Of a stretch of 58,065 bases of DNA, positions 20,173-28,283 are shown one piece after another; the stretch's first letter is position 1; each line of letters starts with the position of its first letter. The DNA comes from a virus. The stretch covers positions 1 through 58,065 of IMG/VR virus record IMGVR_UViG_3300027911_000015. The stretch is one strand, 5' to 3'. The notes under the pieces are model-generated. The model had not been told where the DNA came from, did no database searches, and worked only from the letters and a program-made list of their open reading frames with translations. The position numbers and the translations under genes were made by a program.

Positions 20173-20888
20173 AAAAAACCATCTAAGCCTTGTACCGTAA
20201 TACTATGGTCGAATCCGCACTTCCCACACCTGATATTCAGAACCTTCTTCAAAGAAGGCAGAGAATCAAAGTATGTATCAATCTTTTCAAATGACTCGGC
20301 ACTCAGAGATTGTAAGAATGCCATCATTTCTTCTTTCGTTGTTTCTTTCGCATAATACATTTGGTCATCGTCAAAGACATAATCAACACATCCAGCGACC
20401 AACTCAAAAGCCACATCGGATGCCGATTCCACACTATTCAGCTTCTCAATGATAGAGAACTCTGGATAGTTGAACTTGATTCCAATCTTATCAGTAACCT
20501 TTACAATATCATTATATTTGTCTAGTCCATCCACTTTGATATCCAGTAAATCAACTTTGTGTTCCATCATGTGACCACACTTGTTGCCTTCAACCAGGTT
20601 TTCGCAGCGATACTTCAAGTCTACGATTTCACCAACAGACCTTGCGCGAATATTCAAAAAGAAAAACTCCACATCAACTAAAGGAATCTTGTTGATATCC
20701 AAATCGCTCAATGTGCAGTTATTCAGAATTTGCTTTACTGCACGTTCCATGGAATCCTTGTCTCCTGATTCCATTGCCATCATCAGCAATTTCTGTTCTT
20801 TCACCAAGAACGGTCTAAACGTAACTTCCTTCTTCGAAAGAGGAAGAGTCAAAACATAAGTCGGAAATTCAATTTTTGGCAATGCCAT
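20166..20888 (-). CDS. 26: Baseplate hub assembly protein gp26-like, 240 aa
   Basis: Follows the T4_baseplate (gp26) family: FPTYVLTLPLSKKEVTFRPF, then LVKEQKLLMMAMESGDKDSM (residues 9-48), then NNCTLSDLDINKIPLVDVEF. Two CxxC-like pairs (CENLVEGNKCGHMMEH near 108-123 and CGKCGF near 223-228) could bind zinc. T4 gp26 is needed for assembly of the baseplate hub. The last codons form a slippery run that can lead into a 68-residue -1 extension, so two products are likely. Confidence 0.82.
   Translation of the reverse strand: MALPKIEFPTYVLTLPLSKKEVTFRPFLVKEQKLLMMAMESGDKDSMERAVKQILNNCTLSDLDINKIPLVDVEFFFLNIRARSVGEIVDLKYRCENLVEGNKCGHMMEHKVDLLDIKVDGLDKYNDIVKVTDKIGIKFNYPEFSIIEKLNSVESASDVAFELVAGCVDYVFDDDQMYYAKETTKEEMMAFLQSLSAESFEKIDTYFDSLPSLKKVLNIRCGKCGFDHSITVQGLDGFFA
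20172..20178 (-). promoter_or_regulatory. Slippery heptamer T_TTT_TTC for -1 frameshifting at the end of gp26
   Basis: The minus strand reads GG T_TTT_TTC GCA TAA with gp26 codons TTT TTC GCA TAA. Both tRNAs can re-pair after a -1 slip (TTT, TTT), continuing as CGC ATA ACG into a 68-codon open frame. The site lies one sense codon before the stop, a favourable place for slipping. Confidence 0.65.
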
Positions 20889-20902
20889 GATTATTCACCT
20901 CA

Positions 20903-21622
20903 TTAGAATCTAGCGATTGATGTTACTCCATAAGGAACATTAGGTAGTTGAACTCGGGTTTGTGGTCCACCATTTTGCAATAGCGAACTCTGCAATTCTT
21001 GGTTTGGATTTCCACCCTTTATTGGATTACTTATCTGGTTCGAAAGGTCTGATTGTGTTGTCAATACCTTGAATGGTGTTGTATCTGTCAGGACTTCCCA
21101 ATAGAAATATGCGAATGTGATTGTCAGTCTGTGGTGGTTATCGTCACTCCAATTCAAATCCAACTGATTCATTGAGTGAGGAAATGCATCGACCAGCCTT
21201 ACTGCATATACCAATTGGTCTGATACGTCATACTGGTTGATAACGATATCTGCTGTGTATGTTTTTCTTCCTGATTCATCGATCTTGTATTCCATGTCCC
21301 AGTTGCGTGTGGGACTGATCTTCTCGAACCAGATATCAAACAGTGACTTCTCTTTCATGTCCGAGCCGACAATGAATGTCAGAGTAACGTCCTGGAATTG
21401 AACTTGGTTTGGATAGCGTTCGATAGGACCATAGATCCGCTGGTCGTGGGTGTTGAGGGTCTTACCTGGAAACTCCGCCGATTCGCAACGAAGGGTCATC
21501 GTCCTGTCGCCAATACCTGCGAGGGTTGCAATCGTAAACGGAATATTCAACTGCACATTGAATCTGTTGGTGCGGCTGATATCGTTGGTGAAACTACTGA
21601 TGAATTCGTAGATTTCTGGCAT
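20903..21622 (-). CDS. Tail-tube family protein (gp54 or gp19-like), 239 aa
   Basis: Shows the conserved tube-protein layout: EFISSFTNDISRTNRFNVQL (residues 5-24), LRCESAEFPGKTLNT near 44-58, YPNQVQFQDVTLTFIVG near 71-87, FDIWFEKISPTRNW and DQLVYAVRLVDAFPHSMNQL, and a FAYFYW strand. gp19 forms the tail tube; gp54 caps the baseplate and starts tube growth using the same fold. Here it lies with hub genes (gp26, gp48, gp53, gp5) rather than with sheath and head genes, so gp54 is the favoured reading. Confidence 0.72.
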   Translation of the reverse strand: MPEIYEFISSFTNDISRTNRFNVQLNIPFTIATLAGIGDRTMTLRCESAEFPGKTLNTHDQRIYGPIERYPNQVQFQDVTLTFIVGSDMKEKSLFDIWFEKISPTRNWDMEYKIDESGRKTYTADIVINQYDVSDQLVYAVRLVDAFPHSMNQLDLNWSDDNHHRLTITFAYFYWEVLTDTTPFKVLTTQSDLSNQISNPIKGGNPNQELQSSLLQNGGPQTRVQLPNVPYGVTSIARF

Positions 21623-21630
21623 TATTGTTC

Positions 21631-22218
21631 CTATGTGATCTTTCTGACCGACTCTTCTTGTACCACAGTAGCCGGCTTCTTCCTAAACTGCTCCACTGGA
21701 AGGAAACAGGCTACCTCCCACTCATCTGGAGTTACCAAGAGGGGCCTGCTACCCATGTTAGTTACCAGATACCTCTTGATACAGGGCTTGAAAGCCTTCA
21801 GACTCCGAGTGTTCTTCAGTATGTTGTATGTCACGCGGAGTCGTTCCTGGTCGTTCCTAGGCGAATCCTCCGCATAGTCCATCAGCATATCCATGAAAGA
21901 CGCTCTCAACATGACAGGTAGGTAATGAAGGTTCAAACCTAGGAAACCATCCGTATACTTTTCGAGGATGATTACCAGCGGGAAGGTATCATAGTACGGT
22001 AACTTGTTCGCCAGCTTCGGATCGTAGTAGAAAAAGTAGAGTTTTCCGACCATTCCTCCCTGTGCCCGATTGCCTTCTTTAGCAATCGAATTCGCCATTC
22101 TGGCACCACCACGAAGTTCATCTGTCTTTCGGCTCAACCAACGAACAGAATCAGCGGAGAATCGTTGATATCCGAGTTGACCTCTTTGCTGTGCTAATGT
22201 TGTAAGTTTGGATGCCAT
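21631..22218 (-). CDS. gp2-like (DNA end protector) or related virion protein, 195 aa
   Basis: Contains GQLGYQRFSADSVRWLSRKT (13-32), GKLYFFYYDPKLANKLPYYD near 58-77 and DGFLGLNLHYLPVMLRASF near 90-108, then FKPCIKRYL and DEWEVACFLPVEQFRKKP near the end. This pattern is a conserved T4-like protein next to gp4. In T4 the order is 2-4-53-5, and the same neighbours occur here, which supports gp2, the protein that protects packaged DNA ends. Homology to T4 gp2 itself is not shown by the sequence I can read. Confidence 0.5.
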   Translation of the reverse strand: MASKLTTLAQQRGQLGYQRFSADSVRWLSRKTDELRGGARMANSIAKEGNRAQGGMVGKLYFFYYDPKLANKLPYYDTFPLVIILEKYTDGFLGLNLHYLPVMLRASFMDMLMDYAEDSPRNDQERLRVTYNILKNTRSLKAFKPCIKRYLVTNMGSRPLLVTPDEWEVACFLPVEQFRKKPATVVQEESVRKIT

Positions 22219-22222
22219 GTGG

Positions 22223-22230
22223 TATTTATC
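22223..22230 (-). promoter_or_regulatory. Late-promoter-like octamer before gp2-like gene
   Basis: The minus strand reads GATAAATA, one base from the T4 late consensus, five bases before the ATG of the gp2-like gene. The same variant occurs before gp4. Confidence 0.4.
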
Positions 22231-22660
22231 TGATACCCAGATCCTTTTCCGTGATGATTTTGAACTCCCAACCTCTGTCCTTACAGTATTCTGTGGCTGC
22301 CGCCCATTTTGCCTGATTGATTCCGTATGTGGTGACCTCAGAAATGTAGCGTTTAGTGACCCGTTTTCTTACTTTCGGCTCAACCGTCTGGTTCTCCGGC
22401 TTGATTTCGACCACATAGGTTCTCGGAATACCATCCTTCATGACTTTGATAATCATGTCTGGGAAGTAGCGATGCTGCCTTCCGTCCACAGGCGATATAT
22501 ACGGAATAACCAGTTCCTCTGAACCCCAGGCGAGAATGTCAGGGTTTTCATCAAAGAATCGCATTACTCTTAGTTCCCACGTGGACCTCCAAAAGATTTT
22601 CTGGTGGTCTCCAATATACTTTTGTGGATTTCGTGGTCGGAATCGTCCTGAGTACGCCAT
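22226..22660 (-). CDS. 4: Head completion protein gp4, 145 aa
   Basis: Start chosen at the ATG that gives MAYSGRFRPRNPQKYIGDHQ, the typical N-terminus of gp4; a longer in-frame start would run through promoter sequence. The core FWRSTWELRVMRFFDENPDI, then LAWGSEELVIPYISPVDGRQ and HRYFPDMII...VEIKP (about 77-84 and 96-100) has the E/D/ExK-like arrangement of TnsA-type nuclease folds. T4 gp4 (about 150 residues) acts on filled heads before tail joining. The start region overlaps a plus-strand late promoter for gp48. Confidence 0.88.
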   Translation of the reverse strand: MAYSGRFRPRNPQKYIGDHQKIFWRSTWELRVMRFFDENPDILAWGSEELVIPYISPVDGRQHRYFPDMIIKVMKDGIPRTYVVEIKPENQTVEPKVRKRVTKRYISEVTTYGINQAKWAAATEYCKDRGWEFKIITEKDLGIR

Positions 22661-22667
22661 ATAAATA
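22660..22667 (+). promoter_or_regulatory. T4-type late promoter for the plus-strand baseplate operon
   Basis: The plus strand reads TATAAATA, an exact late consensus, 40 bases before the gp48 ATG at 22708 with AAAGGTCTCC as ribosome-binding region. It overlaps the start codon of gp4 on the other strand. This is the only apparent promoter for gp48-gp53-peptidase-hub-gp5. Confidence 0.68.
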
Positions 22668-22688
22668 GTCCATAATATCAATCCACTG

Positions 22689-22696
22689 TATTTATC
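22689..22696 (-). promoter_or_regulatory. Late-promoter-like octamer before gp4
   Basis: The minus strand reads GATAAATA, 28 bases upstream of the gp4 ATG at 22660. It faces the plus-strand late promoter at 22660, so the two transcripts would overlap by about 20-30 bases. Confidence 0.45.
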
Positions 22697-22707
22697 AAAG
22701 GTCTCCA

Positions 22708-23769
22708 ATGCCAGCAATCAGCGTTCAGCCCACAGGAACCAAGCCAACATCCAGCGCAAGTCCAAAAGGACCCTTGGCGAAACTGTACAATTCAGACAAG
22801 TATGATTTCACCAGCAGGACCTACCCTATCGACCTAGCTTCAGATGGTCGAGGTCACTATGTAAATTTCTATATCAATGTGAATAACTCATCTGAGTATC
22901 TGAAGAAGAACAAATGGGTCATTGTAAACCAGAAAAGTTCGGCACAACAAGGCCAGCAAGTTCGTCCAGGACAGCAATTGGTTTCTGGAAACTTCACAGG
23001 TGTTCCTTTCGGTGAGACATTGAACACTGCCAAGAATACTGTCAACAGCATTCAGCAGGCGGTTGTTGGTCGCAATACCAAGAGAATCACACAGGCAATT
23101 TCCATGTATATGCCAGATTCACAGGTCGTGGCAACATACAACTTTGATTGGCAAAGCAGCAGTCTTACCGAGGCACTCGGAAATCTAGGTTTCGGTGCCC
23201 AGGCCATGAAGTCATTGACCAATGTGGATACAGGTTCCATTAAAGGTGCGTTGAATAGCGTAGCCACAGATCCTTTTTATGCTGAACTTGCTGGTAAGAT
23301 AGGTTCTACCGTTGGTCTGACAGGAAACAATGCCGGCGACTTCTTGATGTATGCCAGTGGACATGCTTCCAACCCGCAACTTGAAGTCCTTTTCCGAGGC
23401 ATCGGCTTCCGTGAATTTCAATTCGTGTTCTTCATGTCACCAAAGAGTCCTCAGGAAGCACAGAATTGCCTTGACATTATCAAGACTTTCAAGTTCCATG
23501 CATCACCAGAATTATCAACGCAAAGTCGTTACTGGATCATGCCATCTGAATTTGATATTCAATTCATTCACAATGGCCCCAACGGTGCTGAAGAGAATAC
23601 CAATATCCACAAGATTTCAACTTGCATCATCACCAATATAGATGTGAACTACGCTCAGAATGGTGTATGGTCTACTTTCTATGACGGTGTTCCAACACAA
23701 ATCATGTTGACACTCCAGTTTAAGGAAGTCGAACAGATCACACGTCAACGTATCGATCAAGGATATTGA
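22708..23769 (+). CDS. 48: Baseplate tail-tube cap protein gp48-like, 353 aa
   Basis: The N-terminal LYNSDKYDFTSRTYPIDLAS followed by RGHYVNFYINVN and the C-terminal part (VLFRGIGFREFQFVFFMSPK through FKFHASPE, ITNIDVNYAQNGVWSTFYDG, LTLQFKEVEQITRQRI) are the hallmarks of T4-like gp48, which sits on the hub and templates the first tube ring. T4 gp48 has 364 residues, close to this length. It is first in a plus-strand operon and is followed within two bases by gp53. Confidence 0.84.
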   Translation: MPAISVQPTGTKPTSSASPKGPLAKLYNSDKYDFTSRTYPIDLASDGRGHYVNFYINVNNSSEYLKKNKWVIVNQKSSAQQGQQVRPGQQLVSGNFTGVPFGETLNTAKNTVNSIQQAVVGRNTKRITQAISMYMPDSQVVATYNFDWQSSSLTEALGNLGFGAQAMKSLTNVDTGSIKGALNSVATDPFYAELAGKIGSTVGLTGNNAGDFLMYASGHASNPQLEVLFRGIGFREFQFVFFMSPKSPQEAQNCLDIIKTFKFHASPELSTQSRYWIMPSEFDIQFIHNGPNGAEENTNIHKISTCIITNIDVNYAQNGVWSTFYDGVPTQIMLTLQFKEVEQITRQRIDQGY

Positions 23770-23770
23770 T

Positions 23771-24391
23771 ATGTCAAGATACTTCAACTATTTCCCAAAA
23801 CTGATTTCCTCACAAAACAATTCTGCGCAGATTGTCACCAACATCATCGCCAGGGTTGAAGAGTTGAATTCACTAAAGAATAACTCCCTTGTATACTATC
23901 AATACAGTATCCAAGAAAGTGATACGCCAGAAATCATTGCAGACAAGTATTATGGTGATCCCGAAAAGCATTGGATTATCCTGTTGACAAACGATATTCA
24001 GGATCCATTCTTCGATTGGCCAATGCCTTACCAAATCTTCGCTGATTATGTGGAGAATAAGTATCTTCCTATGGCCAATACGATGGCAGGTCAGACAGGC
24101 ACCGCCTGGGCACAATCCAATATCCAAGCATACCAGAAGGTCATCAGTAGCACCGATGCAGCCTCGGGCAACACCACCGTTCGAACCTATTCCGTTGACG
24201 CGAACACCTATAACACCATCGTATCTCAGACAATCACCACTGCATTGAACACAGTCAAGATTGACAAATCAACCTTGTCTTACTATGACTATGAAGTGAA
24301 TCTGAATGAATCGAAAAGAACTATCTTCTTGCTGAATAGTTCGTATGTGGACCAAATCATGAACGAGTTGATTACTCTGATGGGTCAATAA
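23771..24391 (+). CDS. 53: Baseplate wedge protein gp53, 206 aa
   Basis: Matches gp53 in length (T4: 196) and in core: YYQYSIQESDTPEIIADKYY, then GDPEKHWIILLTNDIQDPFF and DWPMPYQIFADYVENKYL (about residues 42-96), a LysM-like fold. gp53 clamps inner wedge proteins together. The last base pair of the stop is shared with the next ATG (TAATGG), so translation is coupled. Confidence 0.92.
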   Translation: MSRYFNYFPKLISSQNNSAQIVTNIIARVEELNSLKNNSLVYYQYSIQESDTPEIIADKYYGDPEKHWIILLTNDIQDPFFDWPMPYQIFADYVENKYLPMANTMAGQTGTAWAQSNIQAYQKVISSTDAASGNTTVRTYSVDANTYNTIVSQTITTALNTVKIDKSTLSYYDYEVNLNESKRTIFLLNSSYVDQIMNELITLMGQ

Positions 24392-24912
24392 TGGAAAAAC
24401 TGACCTACGAACAAGCCCGCAGTATCATTGAAGATGGAGACATTGTATTTTTCCATGGGTTTCTATCAATCAAACACCCCATCGAAAGCACGATTCGCAT
24501 TGTGACGAGTTCTCCGTTTACGCATGTGAATATTGCATTCTGGGTTGAGATTGCTGGTCAGCGTAGGTTGATGGCGGTTGAGGCACAAGGAGGCACCAAG
24601 CGCCGTATCATCAACATGAGCCACTATTCAGACAAGCCGATGACCGTAGTGAAAGGTCTGAAGCCTTGGAATGACATTGCATCCGATGCCTTGAGTCGCA
24701 TCGAGATTCAGAGATATAGTTATGTGACCGCAGTATACGCAGGACTACGGGATTTCTCCATGCACCGCCTTGGTGCAAAGTTGCCCAAGATGCAGCATCC
24801 AGGTGAAATTTGTTCCGAATTCTGCGCAAGAATGTCCGGTCTCCCTGAAACAGACCTTAGTCCTGGTGCCCTGTATGCGGCATTGATGATGGTTACAACT
24901 GAGAAGAAATAA
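24391..24912 (+). CDS. YiiX/NlpC-P60-type (permuted papain-fold) peptidase, 173 aa
   Basis: Residues 16-50 (GDIVFFHGF ... SSPFTHVNIAFW) give the first strands with a catalytic-type His45, Glu64 follows in MAVEAQGG, and Cys141 lies in HPGEICSEFC. The His-Glu-then-Cys order is that of circularly permuted NlpC/P60 proteins (YiiX, LRAT-like). Such enzymes hydrolyse amide or ester bonds, often in peptidoglycan peptides. The gene is locked between gp53 and the hub by one-base TAATG overlaps on both sides, so the product may act in the baseplate or during cell-wall penetration. Substrate not determined. Confidence 0.72.
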   Translation: MEKLTYEQARSIIEDGDIVFFHGFLSIKHPIESTIRIVTSSPFTHVNIAFWVEIAGQRRLMAVEAQGGTKRRIINMSHYSDKPMTVVKGLKPWNDIASDALSRIEIQRYSYVTAVYAGLRDFSMHRLGAKLPKMQHPGEICSEFCARMSGLPETDLSPGALYAALMMVTTEKK

Positions 24913-26273
24913 TGGCTGAACAAAAAGGTATTTTGTATCCACAGGATTTTGTCTTATTGGATTGTCGCATAGTCACGGCACTAGGACAACCATTGGATAT
25001 CAAGCCTATCGTTCTTGAACTGAATCTGTTTGAGGACCTTTATGCTTCCTATGTGTCTGGCTCAGTTGTTATCTCCGATGCCGGCTCGATCATCAACAAC
25101 TACAATATATCAGGAAATGAATTTCTGATATTGTCTTTCGGCAAGCCCAGTGATACCGACACAATCAAAAGAACATTCCGTGTCTATAAAGTAGACAACC
25201 GAAGAATGTTGCAAGACCAGAATGAAATGTATACACTGCATTTCTGTTCAGAAGAAGTGGTCCTGTCCGAGCAATACAAGATAAGCAGATCATATGTTGG
25301 AAGCAGTATTGGTTCCATCGTCAATGATATTCTTGCTAACATACTGAAGGTTGATCCAAAGAAGATCAACAACATTGAAACAACCAGAGGCATGTATGAG
25401 TTTATCATTCCGAACATGAAGCCTCTGGAAGCCATGAGTTGGTTGTCCACCTATGCTATCTCGTCCTCTCCTAAGACCACAGGATCACCATATCTCTTCT
25501 TCGAGAACAAGGCAGGATTCAATTTTCAATCCCTGCAATCCTTGGTTCAACAGAATGCTGTTCGTTCATATCAATATCGTCCCAAGAATCTGAATGATCC
25601 AACAGATGCCCGTGTCAAGGACCTTGCCGCGGATCTTGTCAATGTTTTGTCTTATGAACACATCAACAATTTTGATATGATCGAATCGATTATGAATGGA
25701 ACATTTGCCAATCAACTTTTGTCCATTGATCCGATCCTTCGCAAATCCACAATAACGAATTTCGATTATGCGAAGTATCTACCAAAGAGTTCGTCCCTAA
25801 ACAAGTATGGCATCCTTAGCAATGCGAAGAATCGTTTCGGTGACACAGCGAATCAAACACCCGAGGCAGTCTATAAGGTCGTCACGACCAACACAGGTCA
25901 AAACAGGGACCCATATATACTAAATCATCAGCCATCAATCAAAGATATCAACGTAGAGACATTCATTCCATACAGAACGTCACAGATTGCGCAGATGAAC
26001 ACTCACAGGATACGTATCTCCATTCCTGGCGACCCAACTATCAAGGTAGGTGATGTAATCATTTTCACGTATCCCGAAATGGAATCCCGAGACACTGGTC
26101 GGAATGATGATAGATACTATAGTGGAAGTTTCTTGGTCACTGCCCTGAGACACCAGATCAACCAAGAAAACAAGTTTGTGTCACTGCTTGAGATTTCTAA
26201 AGAGAGTTCTCCCACAGCAATGCAGAGTTTTGATAATACTCTGCCTGCTTGGAAGACAATGAGGAATTCATAA
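24912..26273 (+). CDS. Baseplate hub protein gp27-like, 453 aa
   Basis: Begins with a gp27/phage-D-like barrel: DFVLLDCRIVTALGQPLDIK, then VLELNLFEDLYASYVSGSVV (residues 12-51), GNEFLILSFGKP and FRVYKVDNRRMLQDQNEMYT. The middle has SIGSIVNDILANILKVDPKK and the typical FIIPNMKPLEAMSWLSTYAI pattern of hub proteins. The C-terminal part returns to a barrel (RIRISIPGDPTIKVGDVIIF). T4 gp27 is 391 residues and carries the gp5 spike, which is the next gene here with a one-base overlap. Confidence 0.8.
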   Translation: MAEQKGILYPQDFVLLDCRIVTALGQPLDIKPIVLELNLFEDLYASYVSGSVVISDAGSIINNYNISGNEFLILSFGKPSDTDTIKRTFRVYKVDNRRMLQDQNEMYTLHFCSEEVVLSEQYKISRSYVGSSIGSIVNDILANILKVDPKKINNIETTRGMYEFIIPNMKPLEAMSWLSTYAISSSPKTTGSPYLFFENKAGFNFQSLQSLVQQNAVRSYQYRPKNLNDPTDARVKDLAADLVNVLSYEHINNFDMIESIMNGTFANQLLSIDPILRKSTITNFDYAKYLPKSSSLNKYGILSNAKNRFGDTANQTPEAVYKVVTTNTGQNRDPYILNHQPSIKDINVETFIPYRTSQIAQMNTHRIRISIPGDPTIKVGDVIIFTYPEMESRDTGRNDDRYYSGSFLVTALRHQINQENKFVSLLEISKESSPTAMQSFDNTLPAWKTMRNS

Positions 26274-28204
26274 TGTATCAGAAGAACCATATAGGAAAAT
26301 CAGGATTTGTTTGGTGGTATGGCGTGGTGGAGAATCGCAACGATCCTCTATTCCTCGGTCGCTGCCAGATCCGTATCTATGGTTACCACTCCGACGATCT
26401 GACACAGATACCTTCCGCGGACCTTCCTTGGGCCCAGCCAGTAATTCCTCCCAACGCATCCAAGACCTTCAGTGCGCCACAAGAAGGTGAAATGATCGTT
26501 GGATTCTTTGCGGATGATGAGTCTGCCCAGATGCCGGTATATCTCGGCGTACTACCAGGTATACCAAGCCAGGCAGCGAATCAGTCGAAGGGCTTCAATG
26601 ATTTACGTGTCAAGGAACAATTGGACAACGCTCCAGTTAAGCCGGTGTCTCGTTTGCTTACGGGCACCGATGGAGTCCTGGTCAAGACGGAGAATCGAAC
26701 CCCATATCCCCGCGACATTGACGTTCCTACCACCAGTCAATTGGCTATCAACGAAAGCACAGCAAACACGGTCATTGACTTTCGGTTGAAGAATTGGGTG
26801 CAGGTAGATTCGGTCAACGGTTCAACATGGAAAGAACCGGTCACAGGATATAACACTCTATATCCATTCAACTCGACCTTCGAGTCGGAGTCCGGACACG
26901 TAATTCAGGTAGATGATACGCCAGGTAATGAGCGAATCATGTTCGCTCATAGGACAGGCACCACCACAGAATACTACAATTCTGGAACAAAATTGGATAA
27001 GGTGGTCAAAGACAACTACACTATCGTACACGGTTCCGATTTCGTTTATGTGCAGGGCAAAGTCGTTCTTACATGCGATAACGTTGCCCACATCCGCATC
27101 AAGGGTGCCGCAGTCATTGAGATTGATGGTGATGTAGATTGGAAGGTGGGTGGTAATATGAATCTGACCGTCGGAAAGAATCTAAATATCAAGACGGCTC
27201 AAGATGTGAACTTTGATGTTGGTGGCAACATTGAGCAGGTGACACAAGGTTCTTTCCATGCTCAAGCAGGAAGTACATTTGATGTTCTCGCCACAGGAAT
27301 TGTTTCTTTAGATGGCGCTATAGTTATGATCGATCCTCTGGATCTATCAGGAGGCGGATCACCTGGTGCCACTGCCGCCGGCATTGAAAGTCCTAATGGA
27401 TATAATAATCCACCTGAAGTCACACCAACACCAGAAAAAATCAAGCCCGTCAAGTATCCAAAGCCGGCTGTTCCTGCGGCGATATTGCCACCAACTGATG
27501 CGACAAAACCGGAGAATGCTATGGTATCAGATACACCACAACCCGCCGCAAATACGACCGACTTCCTATCAAGTTCAACCGATATTTGCTTTACATTGCC
27601 TATGATGCAGGCCGCAACCTTTGGAACCACTCCTGTTTCCATGCTCAACAAGTATCTGCCTGGTCTGAACAAGCTATGCACGAAATACGGAATCAATACG
27701 CCACTCCGCAAATCGCATTTCCTTGCTCAGATTGCTCATGAGTCTGGAGGTTTCTATACGACCGAAGAGAATCTGAACTATGATGCAGCAGGACTTATCC
27801 GCACATGGCCAACCCTGTTTGATGCCACGACAGCACCACTGTATGCCCACCAACCCATGAAGATTGCCAATCGTGCCTATGCTAATCGTATGGGTAATGG
27901 TGATGAGGCTTCGGGCGATGGATGGTTGTATCATGGCCGTGGATTGATCCAGCTTACGGGTCACGACAACTATGTCCGCTTCGCCAATGCCATTGGCATG
28001 TCACTTGCTGATGCGATTGCATATCTACAAACACCCGATGGTGCTGTAGAGTCCGCCGGATGGTTCTGGGCATCCCGTTCAATCAATCTTGCTGCGGATA
28101 ACAATGATATCAATACCGTAACGAAATTGGTGAATGGAGGTCTGAATGGAATCCAAGACCGTATCAACCGATTCGACGCAGTATATCCACTGACCCAGCA
28201 ATAA
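26273..28204 (+). CDS. 5: gp5-like tail spike with OB-fold, beta-helix and C-terminal GH19 lysozyme domain, 643 aa
   Basis: Start set at the ATG overlapping the hub stop (TAATG) with AGGA at good spacing; an in-frame ATG 24 bases upstream is less likely. The N-terminus is a gp5 OB-fold: FVWWYGVVENRNDPLFLGRC, then QIRIYGYHSDDLTQIP and a LPWAQPVIPPN loop. Residues about 280-350 have short repeating strands (WKVGGNMNLTVGKNLNIKTA) of the spike beta-helix. The C-terminus from about 445 is a GH19 chitinase/lysozyme domain: AQIAHESGGF with Glu490, TTEENLNY with Glu498/499, IANRAYANRMGNGDEASGDG and HGRGLIQLTGHDNY. In T4 the lysozyme is a different family and lies before the helix. Confidence 0.86.
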   Translation: MYQKNHIGKSGFVWWYGVVENRNDPLFLGRCQIRIYGYHSDDLTQIPSADLPWAQPVIPPNASKTFSAPQEGEMIVGFFADDESAQMPVYLGVLPGIPSQAANQSKGFNDLRVKEQLDNAPVKPVSRLLTGTDGVLVKTENRTPYPRDIDVPTTSQLAINESTANTVIDFRLKNWVQVDSVNGSTWKEPVTGYNTLYPFNSTFESESGHVIQVDDTPGNERIMFAHRTGTTTEYYNSGTKLDKVVKDNYTIVHGSDFVYVQGKVVLTCDNVAHIRIKGAAVIEIDGDVDWKVGGNMNLTVGKNLNIKTAQDVNFDVGGNIEQVTQGSFHAQAGSTFDVLATGIVSLDGAIVMIDPLDLSGGGSPGATAAGIESPNGYNNPPEVTPTPEKIKPVKYPKPAVPAAILPPTDATKPENAMVSDTPQPAANTTDFLSSSTDICFTLPMMQAATFGTTPVSMLNKYLPGLNKLCTKYGINTPLRKSHFLAQIAHESGGFYTTEENLNYDAAGLIRTWPTLFDATTAPLYAHQPMKIANRAYANRMGNGDEASGDGWLYHGRGLIQLTGHDNYVRFANAIGMSLADAIAYLQTPDGAVESAGWFWASRSINLAADNNDINTVTKLVNGGLNGIQDRINRFDAVYPLTQQ

Positions 28205-28205
28205 T

Positions 28206-28233
28206 AAAAAAAGCCCTCGCAAGAGGGCTTTTT
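28206..28233. terminator. Bidirectional Rho-independent terminator
   Basis: A-tract, GCCCTC, GCAA loop, GAGGGC, T-tract: a perfect six-base-pair GC stem flanked by A and T runs. It serves gp5 on the plus strand and gp32 on the minus strand, which converge here. Confidence 0.92.
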
Positions 28234-28283
28234 AGTTGGATAACGACACTTTCACGTCATCCTTAGTGGTCCAACGACATTGA

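Noticed and set aside
28235-28276. Inverted repeat GTTGGA ... TCCAAC beside the terminator
   Set aside because: Six-base arms with a long AT-balanced loop; the adjacent GCCCTC/GAGGGC hairpin explains termination better.
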